DNA of 64,000 nt from JBAXTZ01 sp037129925 (GTDB lineage: Bacteria; Bacillota; Negativicutes; JBAXTZ01), in the NCBI GenBank assembly GCA_037129925.1, contig JBAXTZ010000005.1, forward strand, positions 1 through 64,000, written 5' to 3'. Below the pieces are notes generated by a model that was not told the origin of the DNA, did no database searches, and saw nothing but the letters and a program-made list of their open reading frames with translations. This document shows positions 1 through 8,482 of this stretch, piece after piece (the stretch's first letter is position 1; each line of letters begins with the position of its first letter). A program made the translations under genes and the position numbers.

Positions 1-63
1 TGTTCACTCATTTTGTAACGAAGATGCTGGAGACTTCTTGCTCGTGTAGGTTAAACTATCGCT

Positions 64-285
64 TTACCTAATGTTTCCAATAATCTTGGATTTATCGTCA
101 GTCACTTTTCTCAGTTGTTCACGGGCGTCGCTTTGAGCAGAATCGACGATGCCGAACATCAGCATAAGCATCGCCTCTTCCAACGGGGGCTGTATCGCGT
201 CAAGTTTCGGCGTGAAATTAGTGCCACCGCTTACCATTTCCAGTGATTCGGAATCTAATTCGGCTTTGGTTTCTTTGGCGTTCAT
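64..285 (-). CDS. Double-glycine leader precursor peptide (73 aa)
   Basis: Small secreted-peptide precursor. Residues 1-21 form an acidic leader ending in VSGG, with the E-L/S-L-E-x-V-S-G-G pattern of C39-peptidase substrates. Cleavage after GG would release a 52-residue core. The core has no cysteine, carries a hydrophobic stretch (AMLMLMFGIV) and ends in a basic, charged tail. A strong GGAGG site lies just upstream of the ATG. It is the last gene of the minus-strand export operon whose C39 ABC transporter is at 6255-8396. Its leader closely matches that of the neighbouring peptide while the cores differ. Function (bacteriocin, signal or other) is unknown; substrate status for the nearby exporter is inferred from context and leader. 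Confidence 0.8.
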   Translation of the reverse strand: MNAKETKAELDSESLEMVSGGTNFTPKLDAIQPPLEEAMLMLMFGIVDSAQSDAREQLRKVTDDKSKIIGNIR

Positions 286-302
286 AGCAACCTCCGTTCA
301 GG

Positions 303-572
303 CTAAATAATGCGCGTCGTATTCTTGTATTGAGCTACAGAGCTGATAATATCTTCGGCTTTTCTGATCATTTCCTCGTCTATTTGTATTGATACTGAAT
401 TTTCAGCGCGTTGTCCACGAAAGAGCTCGGCAGTTGCTTGATTTTGCTGTATAGGGGCTTCGCCTGCCGCAATGTTACTGTTGAGCTGATTTCCGGCAAA
501 GTCGACAATACCGCCGCTAACTTCTTCCAGTTCTTCGGGATTTAAGTCGGTTTTGTTTTCTTTGGTGTTCAT
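303..572 (-). CDS. Double-glycine leader precursor peptide (89 aa)
   Basis: Second precursor peptide. The leader MNTKENKTDLN...LEEVSGG aligns with that of the downstream peptide: same length of 21 residues, same K-E-x-K start and V-S-G-G end. The predicted core is 68 residues, cysteine-free, glutamine/asparagine-rich in its first half (QQNQATAELF) and amphipathic in its second half. The ribosome binding site is a clear GGAGG. An extended -10 promoter (TGTTATACT on the minus strand) lies about 30 bp upstream, so the two peptide genes may be transcribed separately from the exporter genes as well as with them. No homologue is recognised for the core. Role unknown; export by the adjacent system is inferred. 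Confidence 0.8.
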   Translation of the reverse strand: MNTKENKTDLNPEELEEVSGGIVDFAGNQLNSNIAAGEAPIQQNQATAELFRGQRAENSVSIQIDEEMIRKAEDIISSVAQYKNTTRII

Positions 573-601
573 AGCAGCCTCCTATTATTCTTTATGCCCT
601 G

Positions 602-610
602 AGTATAACA
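602..610 (-). promoter_or_regulatory. Extended -10 promoter for the precursor peptides
   Basis: On the minus strand the sequence reads TGTTATACT, an extended -10 element (TGn plus TATACT), about 30 bp upstream of the ATG at 572. No good -35 is seen, as is common for extended -10 promoters. It would give the two precursor peptides their own transcript. Confidence 0.4.
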
Positions 611-637
611 TGCAATCGTGGATTAATTATGGAGATA

Positions 638-1483
638 CTATTTTATGCGGTTGCGCAGAAAAAAATCGCTTTCTGTTAATTTGCCGATAAGGAATTCAAT
701 CATTTTTTCGTTGCCCGGCGTATTGCGGCTGTAGATGAGGTTTATCGGCAACACCGCCTGGTACTTGCCGTTTTGCAAGTTTTCATGGTACGGCAGTACT
801 CCGTCGATTGACACTATCTCGATTGAATAGTTGTTTCCATACATTTTATCAAGCGCGATAACGTCCTGATAAGCAATGGCGCCGTGCGTCCGTTCCACTC
901 GTTCCGGCAGATCGGCAGATTCGTCGGAATGAAGCGGCAGACCGGGGAATTGGGCGTTGTTGAGAAACTGGGCACGCACCGCTTGTGGCAAGGCCGTGTT
1001 GTAATTGGGATGAAGCACAACGATTTCTTCGTCGGTACCGCATATTTCGCGCCAGTTGGTTATTTTTTCGCTCAGGATTCCGGCTATTTGGGCGCTGGTG
1101 AGATTTTTCACACCAATTGTGCTGTTGACAAAAAAGACATAGGGCATGACACCAACCTGGCGAGATAGCAGTCCGAAGCTGCTGTCATTATTGTAATAAG
1201 TTAGCGCCGCGTCTACGGACTTATCGGCGACCATTTGTAGCGCGTACCGGCTGCTGACATCTTTGATTATAAATCGCGAATCGCTGTTTTGGCTTTCATA
1301 GATTGCCGAGAACCGCTCGATTAACGGTTTGAGCGAACCGGGAACACAGATTATCAAGTCGGTCTGGGTATGCTTAAAAAACGGCCAGGCACAGCCGCCC
1401 AATAGTGCTGTCAACAGAACAACCAGCGCTGCAATAGCAGCAATCCGGCTGAAAAAATCGTTAAAAATCGGGAGCTTTGGCAT
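638..1483 (-). CDS. PstS-like substrate-binding lipoprotein in the peptide-export operon
   Basis: Predicted membrane-anchored periplasmic binding protein of the phosphate-ABC (PstS/PBP-like) fold. A hydrophobic signal near residues 10-32 ends in a lipobox-like LLGGC. It is followed by LIICVPGSLKPLIERF and later INLIYSRNTP, typical of PstS-type proteins. The start is placed at the ATG at 1483 (MPKLPIF), preceded by AAAGGAAA; the open frame extends a few codons upstream without a better site. It lies 20 bp downstream of an adaptor gene and just ahead of the two precursor peptides. No Pst permease is nearby, so its role here is unclear: it may bind peptide or act as a periplasmic adaptor. Those roles are speculation. 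Confidence 0.7.
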   Translation of the reverse strand: MPKLPIFNDFFSRIAAIAALVVLLTALLGGCAWPFFKHTQTDLIICVPGSLKPLIERFSAIYESQNSDSRFIIKDVSSRYALQMVADKSVDAALTYYNNDSSFGLLSRQVGVMPYVFFVNSTIGVKNLTSAQIAGILSEKITNWREICGTDEEIVVLHPNYNTALPQAVRAQFLNNAQFPGLPLHSDESADLPERVERTHGAIAYQDVIALDKMYGNNYSIEIVSIDGVLPYHENLQNGKYQAVLPINLIYSRNTPGNEKMIEFLIGKLTESDFFLRNRIK

Positions 1484-1504
1484 GGTTCGATTTCCTTTCT
1501 GCAA

Positions 1505-2701
1505 CTAGTGTACATTACCGACATTTTTGTCATTAATAACTCTGATTTTACGACCCTGCGCCATCAGTTCATTTCCGACAGTAATTATCTGGTCGCCGAT
1601 CTTTATGCCGCCGGCTTCAACAAAATCATCGCCGAAATTAACCCCCAACTGGATAAAACATTGTTCGGCAATCCCGTTTTTTGCAATATATACATAAGGT
1701 TCGCCGTTTTTGTACATAACGGCATAGCGCGGCACGACAGTTGACTTGTGCGGTACCTGCAGATGTATGATGAAACCGGAGGAAAAAGCCGATTGGATTG
1801 CATCCAGCACATCGGACTGCCCGGCATCAAACGCGGTATTGCCGTGGAAAAGTTTCGCGATGTCATCCAGCCGGATGAACAGGTGCATATAATCACCCTG
1901 GACGTGCACCGATTTTTGCAGGCGAATAAGTTCGCCGGACCAAGTTTGTTTGCCGCTCAAGCCCCTGACCGTCTCAATCCGGCCTTTTCGACCAATTTTC
2001 AAAAACGAGGCTTGATTATCCGGTATTTCACACTGTAAGACAATTCGTGACGGATCGACAATGTTGCACAGCACCTGACCGCGGGTCACCTGCATACCTT
2101 CACGCATAAAAACCGAGGTGACAAATCCGGCAGCTGGAGCCAATACATCCTGTTTTGCAAGATTCTGATCAACAAGACCGGCGCCGGCGCGTTCGTTTGC
2201 CAGGTTTTGCCGTTCAATGGTTGCCAATTCGCCAGCCTTATTCATCTTATCGCGGGAGGTCGCATCTTTGGAGAACAATTCACGCTCTTGCGCATATTCA
2301 CGTTCGGCCTGGCTGAGTTTCGCTGTCGCGGCGCCGACCCGAGCCGTCGCCTGATTTTTCTGTACTGCCAGTTCACTGACATCATAGCGGGCGACAATAG
2401 CGCCTTTTTCGACAAATCTGCCAATGGTTTTTTCTGCGAAAATAATTCGCCCGTCCAGCGGCGCAAATGTTTTTATTATCGCATCCGGTTCCGGCGCAAT
2501 CTCAATCCGTGAATTTACCGGTACAGTGATAGTGATATAATCCTCCATTTGCATGGCGGTTGCCACACGAACAGCGGTTACATCATTTAACGCGTTGGTT
2601 ATTCGTTCGCTATTCAGGAGGTTATTGGCCACAGCGGCGACAGCTGCCGTAGCCAATACAATCGCTATTACCAAAGCAATTATCGTCGGGCGATTCTTCA
2701 T
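1505..2701 (-). CDS. HlyD/RND-type periplasmic adaptor subunit
   Basis: Membrane fusion protein of 398 residues. One N-terminal membrane segment (about residues 7-28) is followed by a lipoyl-like half (APLDGRIIFAEKTIGRFVEKG), an alpha-helical hairpin (about 115-170), the second lipoyl half (VLAPAAGFVTSVFMREGMQV), and a beta-barrel/membrane-proximal C-terminus (QIITVGNELMAQGRKIRVI). Such proteins bridge an inner-membrane exporter to the cell envelope. It follows a second, NHLM-type adaptor with a 25-bp gap and precedes the PstS-like lipoprotein. Two adaptors in one peptide-export operon is unusual and may reflect export across a diderm envelope (inference). No TolC-type outer-membrane channel is in the window. 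Confidence 0.85.
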   Translation of the reverse strand: MKNRPTIIALVIAIVLATAAVAAVANNLLNSERITNALNDVTAVRVATAMQMEDYITITVPVNSRIEIAPEPDAIIKTFAPLDGRIIFAEKTIGRFVEKGAIVARYDVSELAVQKNQATARVGAATAKLSQAEREYAQERELFSKDATSRDKMNKAGELATIERQNLANERAGAGLVDQNLAKQDVLAPAAGFVTSVFMREGMQVTRGQVLCNIVDPSRIVLQCEIPDNQASFLKIGRKGRIETVRGLSGKQTWSGELIRLQKSVHVQGDYMHLFIRLDDIAKLFHGNTAFDAGQSDVLDAIQSAFSSGFIIHLQVPHKSTVVPRYAVMYKNGEPYVYIAKNGIAEQCFIQLGVNFGDDFVEAGGIKIGDQIITVGNELMAQGRKIRVINDKNVGNVH

Positions 2702-2726
2702 ACAACACCTTCCCTCGTATCAACGG

Positions 2727-3671
2727 TCAATTCAGCAAGACGTTCAACCAATCAAATACCAGCTCAATCGGGCGGCGCTGATCAGTGACACAAAATGCCG
2801 TTAACGGTGTACCGCCACTAAGTTTGTTCGGACCGCCATCGACGGTTGACCAGACATAACCGCTGTGGCTCTGCGCATCGGGAATAAGTTCTACGGCAAC
2901 TTCGAAAACCGGCTGGGGTTGTTGCATATTTACCAACCAGTTCGTTAACGCCTCGTTGCCGACATTATCGACTATTTGCTGAATGTTAACCGGGTATTGC
3001 GATATTCGGTCGACTTTCCCAAGCAGATAGCCGTATTTGTCGGCGCGGACATTGCCCAACTCCATCCGGACGTTCATGCCGGGGGTAATCCGCTTGGCGA
3101 CAGCGCCGGAAACATATACCAGGGCGTTCAGGTTTTGCTGGGAGCTACCGGCCGCGATGTTGGCGATCGATTCACCTTCTTTTACGTACTCATAAATATT
3201 TTTGCTGATATTGTGAATAGTGCCGTCAAGCGGCGCGGTAATGGTTGCCGCAACATTTAGCCGGTTAACCATGGCGTCAAGCTCGTTTTTTAACTGCTGA
3301 TAACGCTGCGCGTCCTGGGCGCTGTTTTCCATTTCAGTTTTTATTTTTGTAATCTGCATATCAGTGTCTAGTGAATATATTTCGGCCATTATGTCACCGT
3401 ATTTGACCCGATCGCCTTCTTTTACATTCCAGAACTGGAGAACGCCGCTGATTGGAGCGCTGATCCGGCTTATGCCGCCACCGGTCATCAGCAATCCATT
3501 GCCATTTATCGTCAGCGATACCCGTCCCCACAACGCCCACACCAGCAAGGCGGACAGCAGTACAAAAACGGTTAATAAGCTGATCCAGCCGACCGGGGTA
3601 GTAACCCGTGGCAATGAATCAGTGTCGTCCGGGATAAACATTTTGTTCATAACTTTTTCACGAAACTGCAT
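2727..3671 (-). CDS. NHLM-type HlyD family secretion protein
   Basis: Adaptor protein of 314 residues for ABC-type peptide export. It has a cytoplasmic N-terminus, one membrane span (WISLLTVFVLLSALLVWALW), a split lipoyl domain (ISAPISGVLQFWNVKEGD; ITAPLDGTIHNISKN) and a short helical hairpin, as in the HlyD proteins of NHLM bacteriocin clusters. The open frame runs upstream to 3809, but that extension is translated low-complexity repeat (proline-rich PSPIPHP). The ATG at 3671, preceded by GAGG, is therefore chosen. The gene sits between the second ABC transporter (3867-6077) and another adaptor. Assembly with the two ABC proteins is inferred from synteny with known NHLM clusters. Confidence 0.85.
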   Translation of the reverse strand: MQFREKVMNKMFIPDDTDSLPRVTTPVGWISLLTVFVLLSALLVWALWGRVSLTINGNGLLMTGGGISRISAPISGVLQFWNVKEGDRVKYGDIMAEIYSLDTDMQITKIKTEMENSAQDAQRYQQLKNELDAMVNRLNVAATITAPLDGTIHNISKNIYEYVKEGESIANIAAGSSQQNLNALVYVSGAVAKRITPGMNVRMELGNVRADKYGYLLGKVDRISQYPVNIQQIVDNVGNEALTNWLVNMQQPQPVFEVAVELIPDAQSHSGYVWSTVDGGPNKLSGGTPLTAFCVTDQRRPIELVFDWLNVLLN

Positions 3672-3695
3672 AATTACCTCGATCCTTATATACAA

Positions 3696-3855
3696 TAGGG
3701 GATGGGGCATAGGGGATGGGGCATAGGGGATGGGGCATAGGGGATGGGGGATGGGGGATAGAGGACAGGGGAGAGACGGAGTGTAGGAGATTTTGCATCG
3801 TTCCCCCAACCCCCAACCCCCAACCCCTAACCCCTAATCCCTAATCCCTAATCCC
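3696..3855. repeat. G-rich/C-rich inverted low-complexity array, telomere-like
   Basis: The left arm (3696-3775) repeats GGGGATGGGGCATA-type units. The right arm (3801-3855) repeats CCCCCAA, then CCCCTAA and CCCTAAT. The two arms are roughly complementary, so the intergenic mRNA between the ABC2 and HlyD genes could fold back. The left arm on the plus strand and the right arm on the minus strand both fit G-quadruplex patterns (four G runs of 3-4 with loops of 2-4). A very similar pair lies at 15262-15351. Confidence 0.85.
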
Positions 3856-3866
3856 AATATTTAACG

Positions 3867-6077
3867 TCAGGTTTGTAGGGCAGCGAATCTGGCAAACAGT
3901 CCGTCTAGCGCCATCAACTCTTGATAGTTGCCGCTTTCGGCAATTCTGCCGCCGTCGAGAACGATAATCCGGTCGGCATTCTTGACGGTGCTCAGGCGAT
4001 GGGCGATAACTATTCGCGTTGCCGCGAGTTGCTCCAGAGAACGCATTACAATTGCCTGGGAGATATTATCAAGCGCGCTTGTCGCCTCGTCGAAGAAAAC
4101 GTAGCGCGGCTGCTTGATTAACGCCCTAGCGATCAGCAACCGCTGGCGTTGTCCGCCGGAAATCGTCGCCGCACCTTCAGGGATCATCGTGTGCATTTTC
4201 ATCGGCATCTGGCGAATATCCGCAGCGATACCCGCAGCTTCGGCGGCTCGCCAGGCATCCTCGATTGAATAATTATAAACTCCGACAATGTTTTGGAAAA
4301 TCGAACCGGGTAGCAGCTGACCGGTTTGGAGTACTGTGCCGCATTGCCGGCGCACCGCCCGGATATCCAGTGTGGAGAGTTCGCTGGTATCGTAAAACAG
4401 CGCACCGCCGGACGGCTTGACAAAACCGAGCAACATTCTGAGTAACGTGGTTTTTCCACAGCCAGAACTGCCGACAATCGCTACAAACTCGCCGGGGGCG
4501 ATATCGACGCTGATGTCTTCGAGCACGTTCTTGCCGTCTTCATAGGCAAAAGAAACTTTGTCAATCTTTAACCCGCCGCGCAACGCGATGTTTTTGCCGC
4601 CGGCGGTTGTCTCTGGCAGGGTTTCTAAGAGCGGTGTTACGCGCTTATACACCGGGATGATGTGCAGTAGCCCGCTAAGGGAGCCAACAATCGATGTAAA
4701 ACTCGCCGAAAAAATCCCGTAAGCCGATATAAATGCGATAAAAGCCGGAAATGGCAACGCTTCCTTGCCGCCGACCCGTTCCGCGATAAACCAATACATT
4801 AGCACTGACGAAGTGACCTGAACCGCGGTCAGGATCAATCCCGCCCAGGTACCCCAGTTGGTTTCGCGACGGTCAATATTCAGCTGGCGGGTCAGCACCT
4901 CTGCCCACATCGCGAACGCCCGTTTTTCGGCACGCAGCACCTTCAGCTTGGAGATGCCGCCGATAATCTGCAGTACTTTTGATGACAATTCGCTGCCGAG
5001 CGTTAAATGTTGCTTGTAAAAATACATTTGCCGCCAGGAAATCAACGCCAGCAGCACGCTATATAGTAACGTGCTGACAACTACTATCCAGGCCAGGCTG
5101 CCGCCGTAATAAAACATCAGATAGCCGTTCAAAAATACCGTAAACAGCGCGGTTGCGATTCCGATGGCGGTATTGGCGAGCGTGGAGCGGATTGAATTGA
5201 TATCGCTCAGTCGCGACAAGATATCGCCGGTGGTCATTTTTTTGAAAAAATCTTCCGGCATACTAAATAACCGTTCAATAACCGCGGCATGGATTGACAT
5301 ATCGATGTTGATTTCAATATTACTCATCGCAAAGCCCTTGACGATAGCGGTAAAGGCACCGCCCAGCGCTAGTAAAAACAATGTACAGCCCACCACCACC
5401 AGCAACGACGCATCACTTGAGGGGACGATGTCACCGAAGATTTTACCGCTGATGACCGGCGTGACCGAACTTAACAGCGCGCTGATGATGATTGCCGCAG
5501 CAAATGTCAGCGCGTTTTTCCAGGTATAAAACACCGCGCTGAATTCTAAAATATCGCGGATTCCCAAGCGTTTTTTCGGAAAGAGCCGGTAAATGGCCAC
5601 TGCTTTGGTATTGAGCGTGGCGGCAACGGCGGCATCTACCGGTTTACCGGACAACTCGCCGGCAAAATACGCTAAATATGCCTGATCGCCGCTGGGTACG
5701 AGTGCGCAAGGTGAACCGTCGCCCGCAAATGCCAGTAACGGACCGCTGTTGAGCTTATACCAGTCGTCTTTAAGGGCGACGGTGCGGATGCCGATGTGCG
5801 AGCATTCACAAACTTGGGCAACATAGCTTAGCATACTGGTAAAAGAGAAGTGTTCCCAGTCGATGCCATAAAAATGTTCCGGCTCCTTGACCGCTTCCGG
5901 GGCAATGCCGATGCCGCCCGCTAGTTTTCTGAGCGCCAGCGTTATCTGACCTTCAGGCGCGGACAAAATCCCGGCCGCCACGGTCGTCCGGCCAAGTAGC
6001 CCGTCCATCGCCGCGCCGAGAATATTATCGTCATTTTGTTTTCTTATTTCCCAATCCCGCAATTCGGTTTGTTCCAT
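3867..6077 (-). CDS. NHLM-type ABC transporter, permease-ATPase without peptidase
   Basis: Fused ABC exporter half-transporter of 736 residues. It has an N-terminal non-peptidase domain of about 190 residues, a six-helix ABC membrane domain (about 205-480) and a C-terminal ATPase. The ATPase shows Walker A GSSGCGKTT, signature ISGGQRQR, Walker B YVFFDEATSALD and an AHRLS switch. This layout matches the second exporter of NHLM bacteriocin clusters. The start at 6077 (MEQTELRD) has AGGTGGAT just upstream; the longer open frame enters a repeat array. It is encoded downstream of the C39-bearing exporter and likely pairs with it as a heterodimer (inferred from known clusters). Substrates are probably the two GG-leader peptides. 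Confidence 0.88.
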   Translation of the reverse strand: MEQTELRDWEIRKQNDDNILGAAMDGLLGRTTVAAGILSAPEGQITLALRKLAGGIGIAPEAVKEPEHFYGIDWEHFSFTSMLSYVAQVCECSHIGIRTVALKDDWYKLNSGPLLAFAGDGSPCALVPSGDQAYLAYFAGELSGKPVDAAVAATLNTKAVAIYRLFPKKRLGIRDILEFSAVFYTWKNALTFAAAIIISALLSSVTPVISGKIFGDIVPSSDASLLVVVGCTLFLLALGGAFTAIVKGFAMSNIEINIDMSIHAAVIERLFSMPEDFFKKMTTGDILSRLSDINSIRSTLANTAIGIATALFTVFLNGYLMFYYGGSLAWIVVVSTLLYSVLLALISWRQMYFYKQHLTLGSELSSKVLQIIGGISKLKVLRAEKRAFAMWAEVLTRQLNIDRRETNWGTWAGLILTAVQVTSSVLMYWFIAERVGGKEALPFPAFIAFISAYGIFSASFTSIVGSLSGLLHIIPVYKRVTPLLETLPETTAGGKNIALRGGLKIDKVSFAYEDGKNVLEDISVDIAPGEFVAIVGSSGCGKTTLLRMLLGFVKPSGGALFYDTSELSTLDIRAVRRQCGTVLQTGQLLPGSIFQNIVGVYNYSIEDAWRAAEAAGIAADIRQMPMKMHTMIPEGAATISGGQRQRLLIARALIKQPRYVFFDEATSALDNISQAIVMRSLEQLAATRIVIAHRLSTVKNADRIIVLDGGRIAESGNYQELMALDGLFARFAALQT

Positions 6078-6104
6078 ATCCACCTGCTGTTCATTATCGT
6101 GCTG

Positions 6105-6262
6105 TAGGCGGCTGGTTGCTAGCCGCTGGTAGCTGGTAATCTTCCAACCGCCAGCCGCCAACCGCCAACTGCCAACTGGCTACTGGCTGCTAGCTGCTAG
6201 CCGCTGGTAGAGCTGGCCGCTGGTAGCTGGTAATCTTCCAGCCGCCAACCGCCGCTAGCCGC
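6105..6262. repeat. CCGCC/GCTGG low-complexity array with 24-bp direct repeat
   Basis: Between the two ABC genes lies a run built from GCTGGTAGC, CTAGCCGC and CCAACCGCC words. A 24-bp segment starting CCGCTGGTAGCTGG occurs exactly twice, at 6123-6146 and 6217-6240. The GCTGGTAG and CTAGCCGCC words are partly complementary, allowing hairpins. The end of the upstream C39 gene (6255) lies inside the array. A related piece (GCCGCCAGCCGCTAGCC) forms the 3' end of the RND pump gene near 19750. Confidence 0.8.
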
Positions 6263-8396
6263 CAGATGTCAGTTGCCGGTAAAAACCGTCTTGTTGCATC
6301 AGCTGTTCATGGGTGCCGCGTTCGGCGATGGTTCCATCGCGCATGACGATGATTTCGTCACAATTGCGGATAGTACTCAAGCGGTGGGCAATCACCAGCA
6401 TGGTACGCCCAAGGTTCTTGATATTCGCGATGATCTTCTCTTCGGTCAGCGTGTCGAGGGCGCTGGTTGCCTCGTCGAGGAGTAACAGCCGGACATCCCG
6501 GCAGAGTGCCCGGGCAATCTCCAGGCGTTGGCGCTGACCGCCGCTCAAATTAGCTCCGCCTTCCAGTACCTGAGTATGGTAGCCTTCGGGCATCGACAGG
6601 ATGTGTTCATGGATACAGGCCAGTTCGGCGGCGCGCACTACCTGTTCAAAACTTGTCGTCTTATCAAACATCGTGATGTTTTCGGTAATCGTGCCGCTAA
6701 AAAAACAGCTGTCTTGATCGACGGTGCCGATTCGCGCAAACAACTGATCGCGATTCCAGTCGTCGAACGGGCGATCGTCAAATGCGATTACGCCGCGCCA
6801 CGGTTGGTACAGACCACTGCATAATTTGAGCAGTGTTGATTTGCCGCAGCCAGTCACGCCGACGAGCGCGACACTTTTGCCCGCGTCAATCGCAAAATCG
6901 ATTTGCTGTAACAGCGGTTTCTCAACCGGACTGTAGCCAAATTCCACGCCGGTAAATGACAACGACCCGGTGTATTCGGTTGTGGCTGGCTCAATGTAGC
7001 GGTCATCGCGCATCGGATAATACATGACATCATCTACCCGGTTGAGGTTGGCGGTAATCTGCTGAAAACTGCCGGCATAGCCGGCGAGCGCCGATACCGG
7101 ACCATAAAAACTGCCGACCAGCGCCTGAAACGCCATGAATGAACCGAGTGAAAAACCGTCATACATGACCATCCAGGCTCCGACAACCAGCACGGTAGAT
7201 GAGATTAGCGACTGTAGCACTGTTGGTACCATGTTGATGAAAACATTATTCAGTTCGTTGGTGCGGAGCGTAGTTGCCAGTAACGCGTACTGTCCGGTAA
7301 CCCGGTTGAAAACCTCGCTCTCGCCGCCCTCGGCCTTGACTGTCTCGGCAGTCTTAATGCTGCTGGCCATAATCGCGGAAAACTTGCCGGTGTCTTTTTG
7401 CAAGCTCATGCTGATGTTTTTATTGCGTTTGGACATCAAAAAAATAAATAACACATTCAACGCCGCGCTGACAATTGCCAGCAGCGTGAGCGGAATATTA
7501 TAAAAAAACAATAGAGCCAAAAAAAACACCGCGGTGAAAACGCTGAGGATTAAGGACACAATTTGTCCGGCAAATAAATGCGCGACACTCGCGGCGATAC
7601 CCACCCGTCCGGCAATCTCCCCGGCATAACGCTGGTAGAAAAACTCAATTGGCAGCCTCAGTACTTTCCAGAAAAACTTGCCGCTGTTGGCTGCCGCCAA
7701 ATTGCGTTCCCAAATTGTCAGATACCATTTTTGCCAGCCGGATATCAGCAACTGCATAACGGTCATGCCGACCATCAAGAACAGGAAGAACGTTATCCAG
7801 TCTTTGCGACCGTTTTGCAAAATTTGATCGACAAATATTTGCTGTAGCGATGGCATAACCATGCCCGGCAACACCAGCAGCAATCCTGATAGCAACAAAA
7901 AGAAAAAAACATCTTTGGGTGGATGGAAATATTTTTTGAACAATTGCCGATAACCGGCTTTCTCGGCTAATTCCAGGGCAGGTTGTTCGTCTGCCAATTC
8001 AAAGGTTAGCGCGATGCCGGTAAATGATTCATCTAGTTCCTGCCAGGTTATTTCACGCGGTCCGGTCGCCGGGTCGTTAATATAGACCCGGTCACCCTTT
8101 CTGTTAAATCCTTCGAGTACGACGAAGTGATTCATATTCCAGTGCATAATCAGCGGGCAGCGTTTACCCGGTAAATCTTCCGGTTCAGCCTGGATGCCCT
8201 GTCCGATTAAACCATACTTTTTGGCAGCGCGGACGACATTTCCGGCGTTTGTACCGTTACGCGACACGCCGCAATCGATGCGGAGCCGCTCGAGCGGCAC
8301 ATAGCGTTTAAAATAATCCAAGACGATGGCGAGCGACGCCGCGCCGCACTCCACCGCCTCTAGTTGTAAGATTGTCGAGGTTTTTATTCTGCTCAT
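6255..8396 (-). CDS. C39-peptidase ABC exporter of NHLM type (leader cleavage and export)
   Basis: Bifunctional peptidase/ABC exporter of 713 residues that should cut GG leaders and export the cores. An N-terminal C39 domain carries Cys17 (AVECGAASL), His90 (MNHFVVLEG) and Asp108 (INDPATG), the expected triad. Then come a six-span membrane domain (about 155-430) and an ATPase with Walker A GVTGCGKST, signature LSGGQRQR and Walker B LLLLDEATSALD. The ATG at 8396 follows a GAGG site. It is the first gene of the operon, 46 bp after the hflX terminator. All catalytic residues are present, so it is probably active; the two GG-leader peptides at 64-572 are the obvious substrates. Confidence 0.92.
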   Translation of the reverse strand: MSRIKTSTILQLEAVECGAASLAIVLDYFKRYVPLERLRIDCGVSRNGTNAGNVVRAAKKYGLIGQGIQAEPEDLPGKRCPLIMHWNMNHFVVLEGFNRKGDRVYINDPATGPREITWQELDESFTGIALTFELADEQPALELAEKAGYRQLFKKYFHPPKDVFFFLLLSGLLLVLPGMVMPSLQQIFVDQILQNGRKDWITFFLFLMVGMTVMQLLISGWQKWYLTIWERNLAAANSGKFFWKVLRLPIEFFYQRYAGEIAGRVGIAASVAHLFAGQIVSLILSVFTAVFFLALLFFYNIPLTLLAIVSAALNVLFIFLMSKRNKNISMSLQKDTGKFSAIMASSIKTAETVKAEGGESEVFNRVTGQYALLATTLRTNELNNVFINMVPTVLQSLISSTVLVVGAWMVMYDGFSLGSFMAFQALVGSFYGPVSALAGYAGSFQQITANLNRVDDVMYYPMRDDRYIEPATTEYTGSLSFTGVEFGYSPVEKPLLQQIDFAIDAGKSVALVGVTGCGKSTLLKLCSGLYQPWRGVIAFDDRPFDDWNRDQLFARIGTVDQDSCFFSGTITENITMFDKTTSFEQVVRAAELACIHEHILSMPEGYHTQVLEGGANLSGGQRQRLEIARALCRDVRLLLLDEATSALDTLTEEKIIANIKNLGRTMLVIAHRLSTIRNCDEIIVMRDGTIAERGTHEQLMQQDGFYRQLTSGG

Positions 8397-8442
8397 ATCA
8401 GCCTCGATACTTTGTTTTAGTAGATATTCGCCAGTGAATTAC

Positions 8443-8479
8443 AAAACTCCTGCCCGCAATAGCGTTCGGCAGGAGTTTT
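8443..8479 (-). terminator. Rho-independent terminator of hflX
   Basis: A perfect 12-bp stem (AAAACTCCTGCC with GGCAGGAGTTTT) and a 13-nt loop lies 4 bp after the hflX stop on the minus strand. It separates hflX from the peptide-export operon starting at 8396. Confidence 0.85.
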
Positions 8480-8482
8480 ATT

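Noticed and set aside
2727..3809. Longer HlyD start at 3809
   Set aside because: The extra 46 codons translate the CCCCTA/GGGGAT array; a good ribosome site stands before the ATG at 3671.
3801..3855. True telomere or linear replicon end because of CCCTAA repeats
   Set aside because: It is inside an operon with genes on both sides, short and imperfect, and pairs with a G-rich arm next to it.
3867..6161. Longer ABC2 start at 6161
   Set aside because: The extension lies in the CCGCC/GCTGG array; AGGTGGAT precedes the ATG at 6077.
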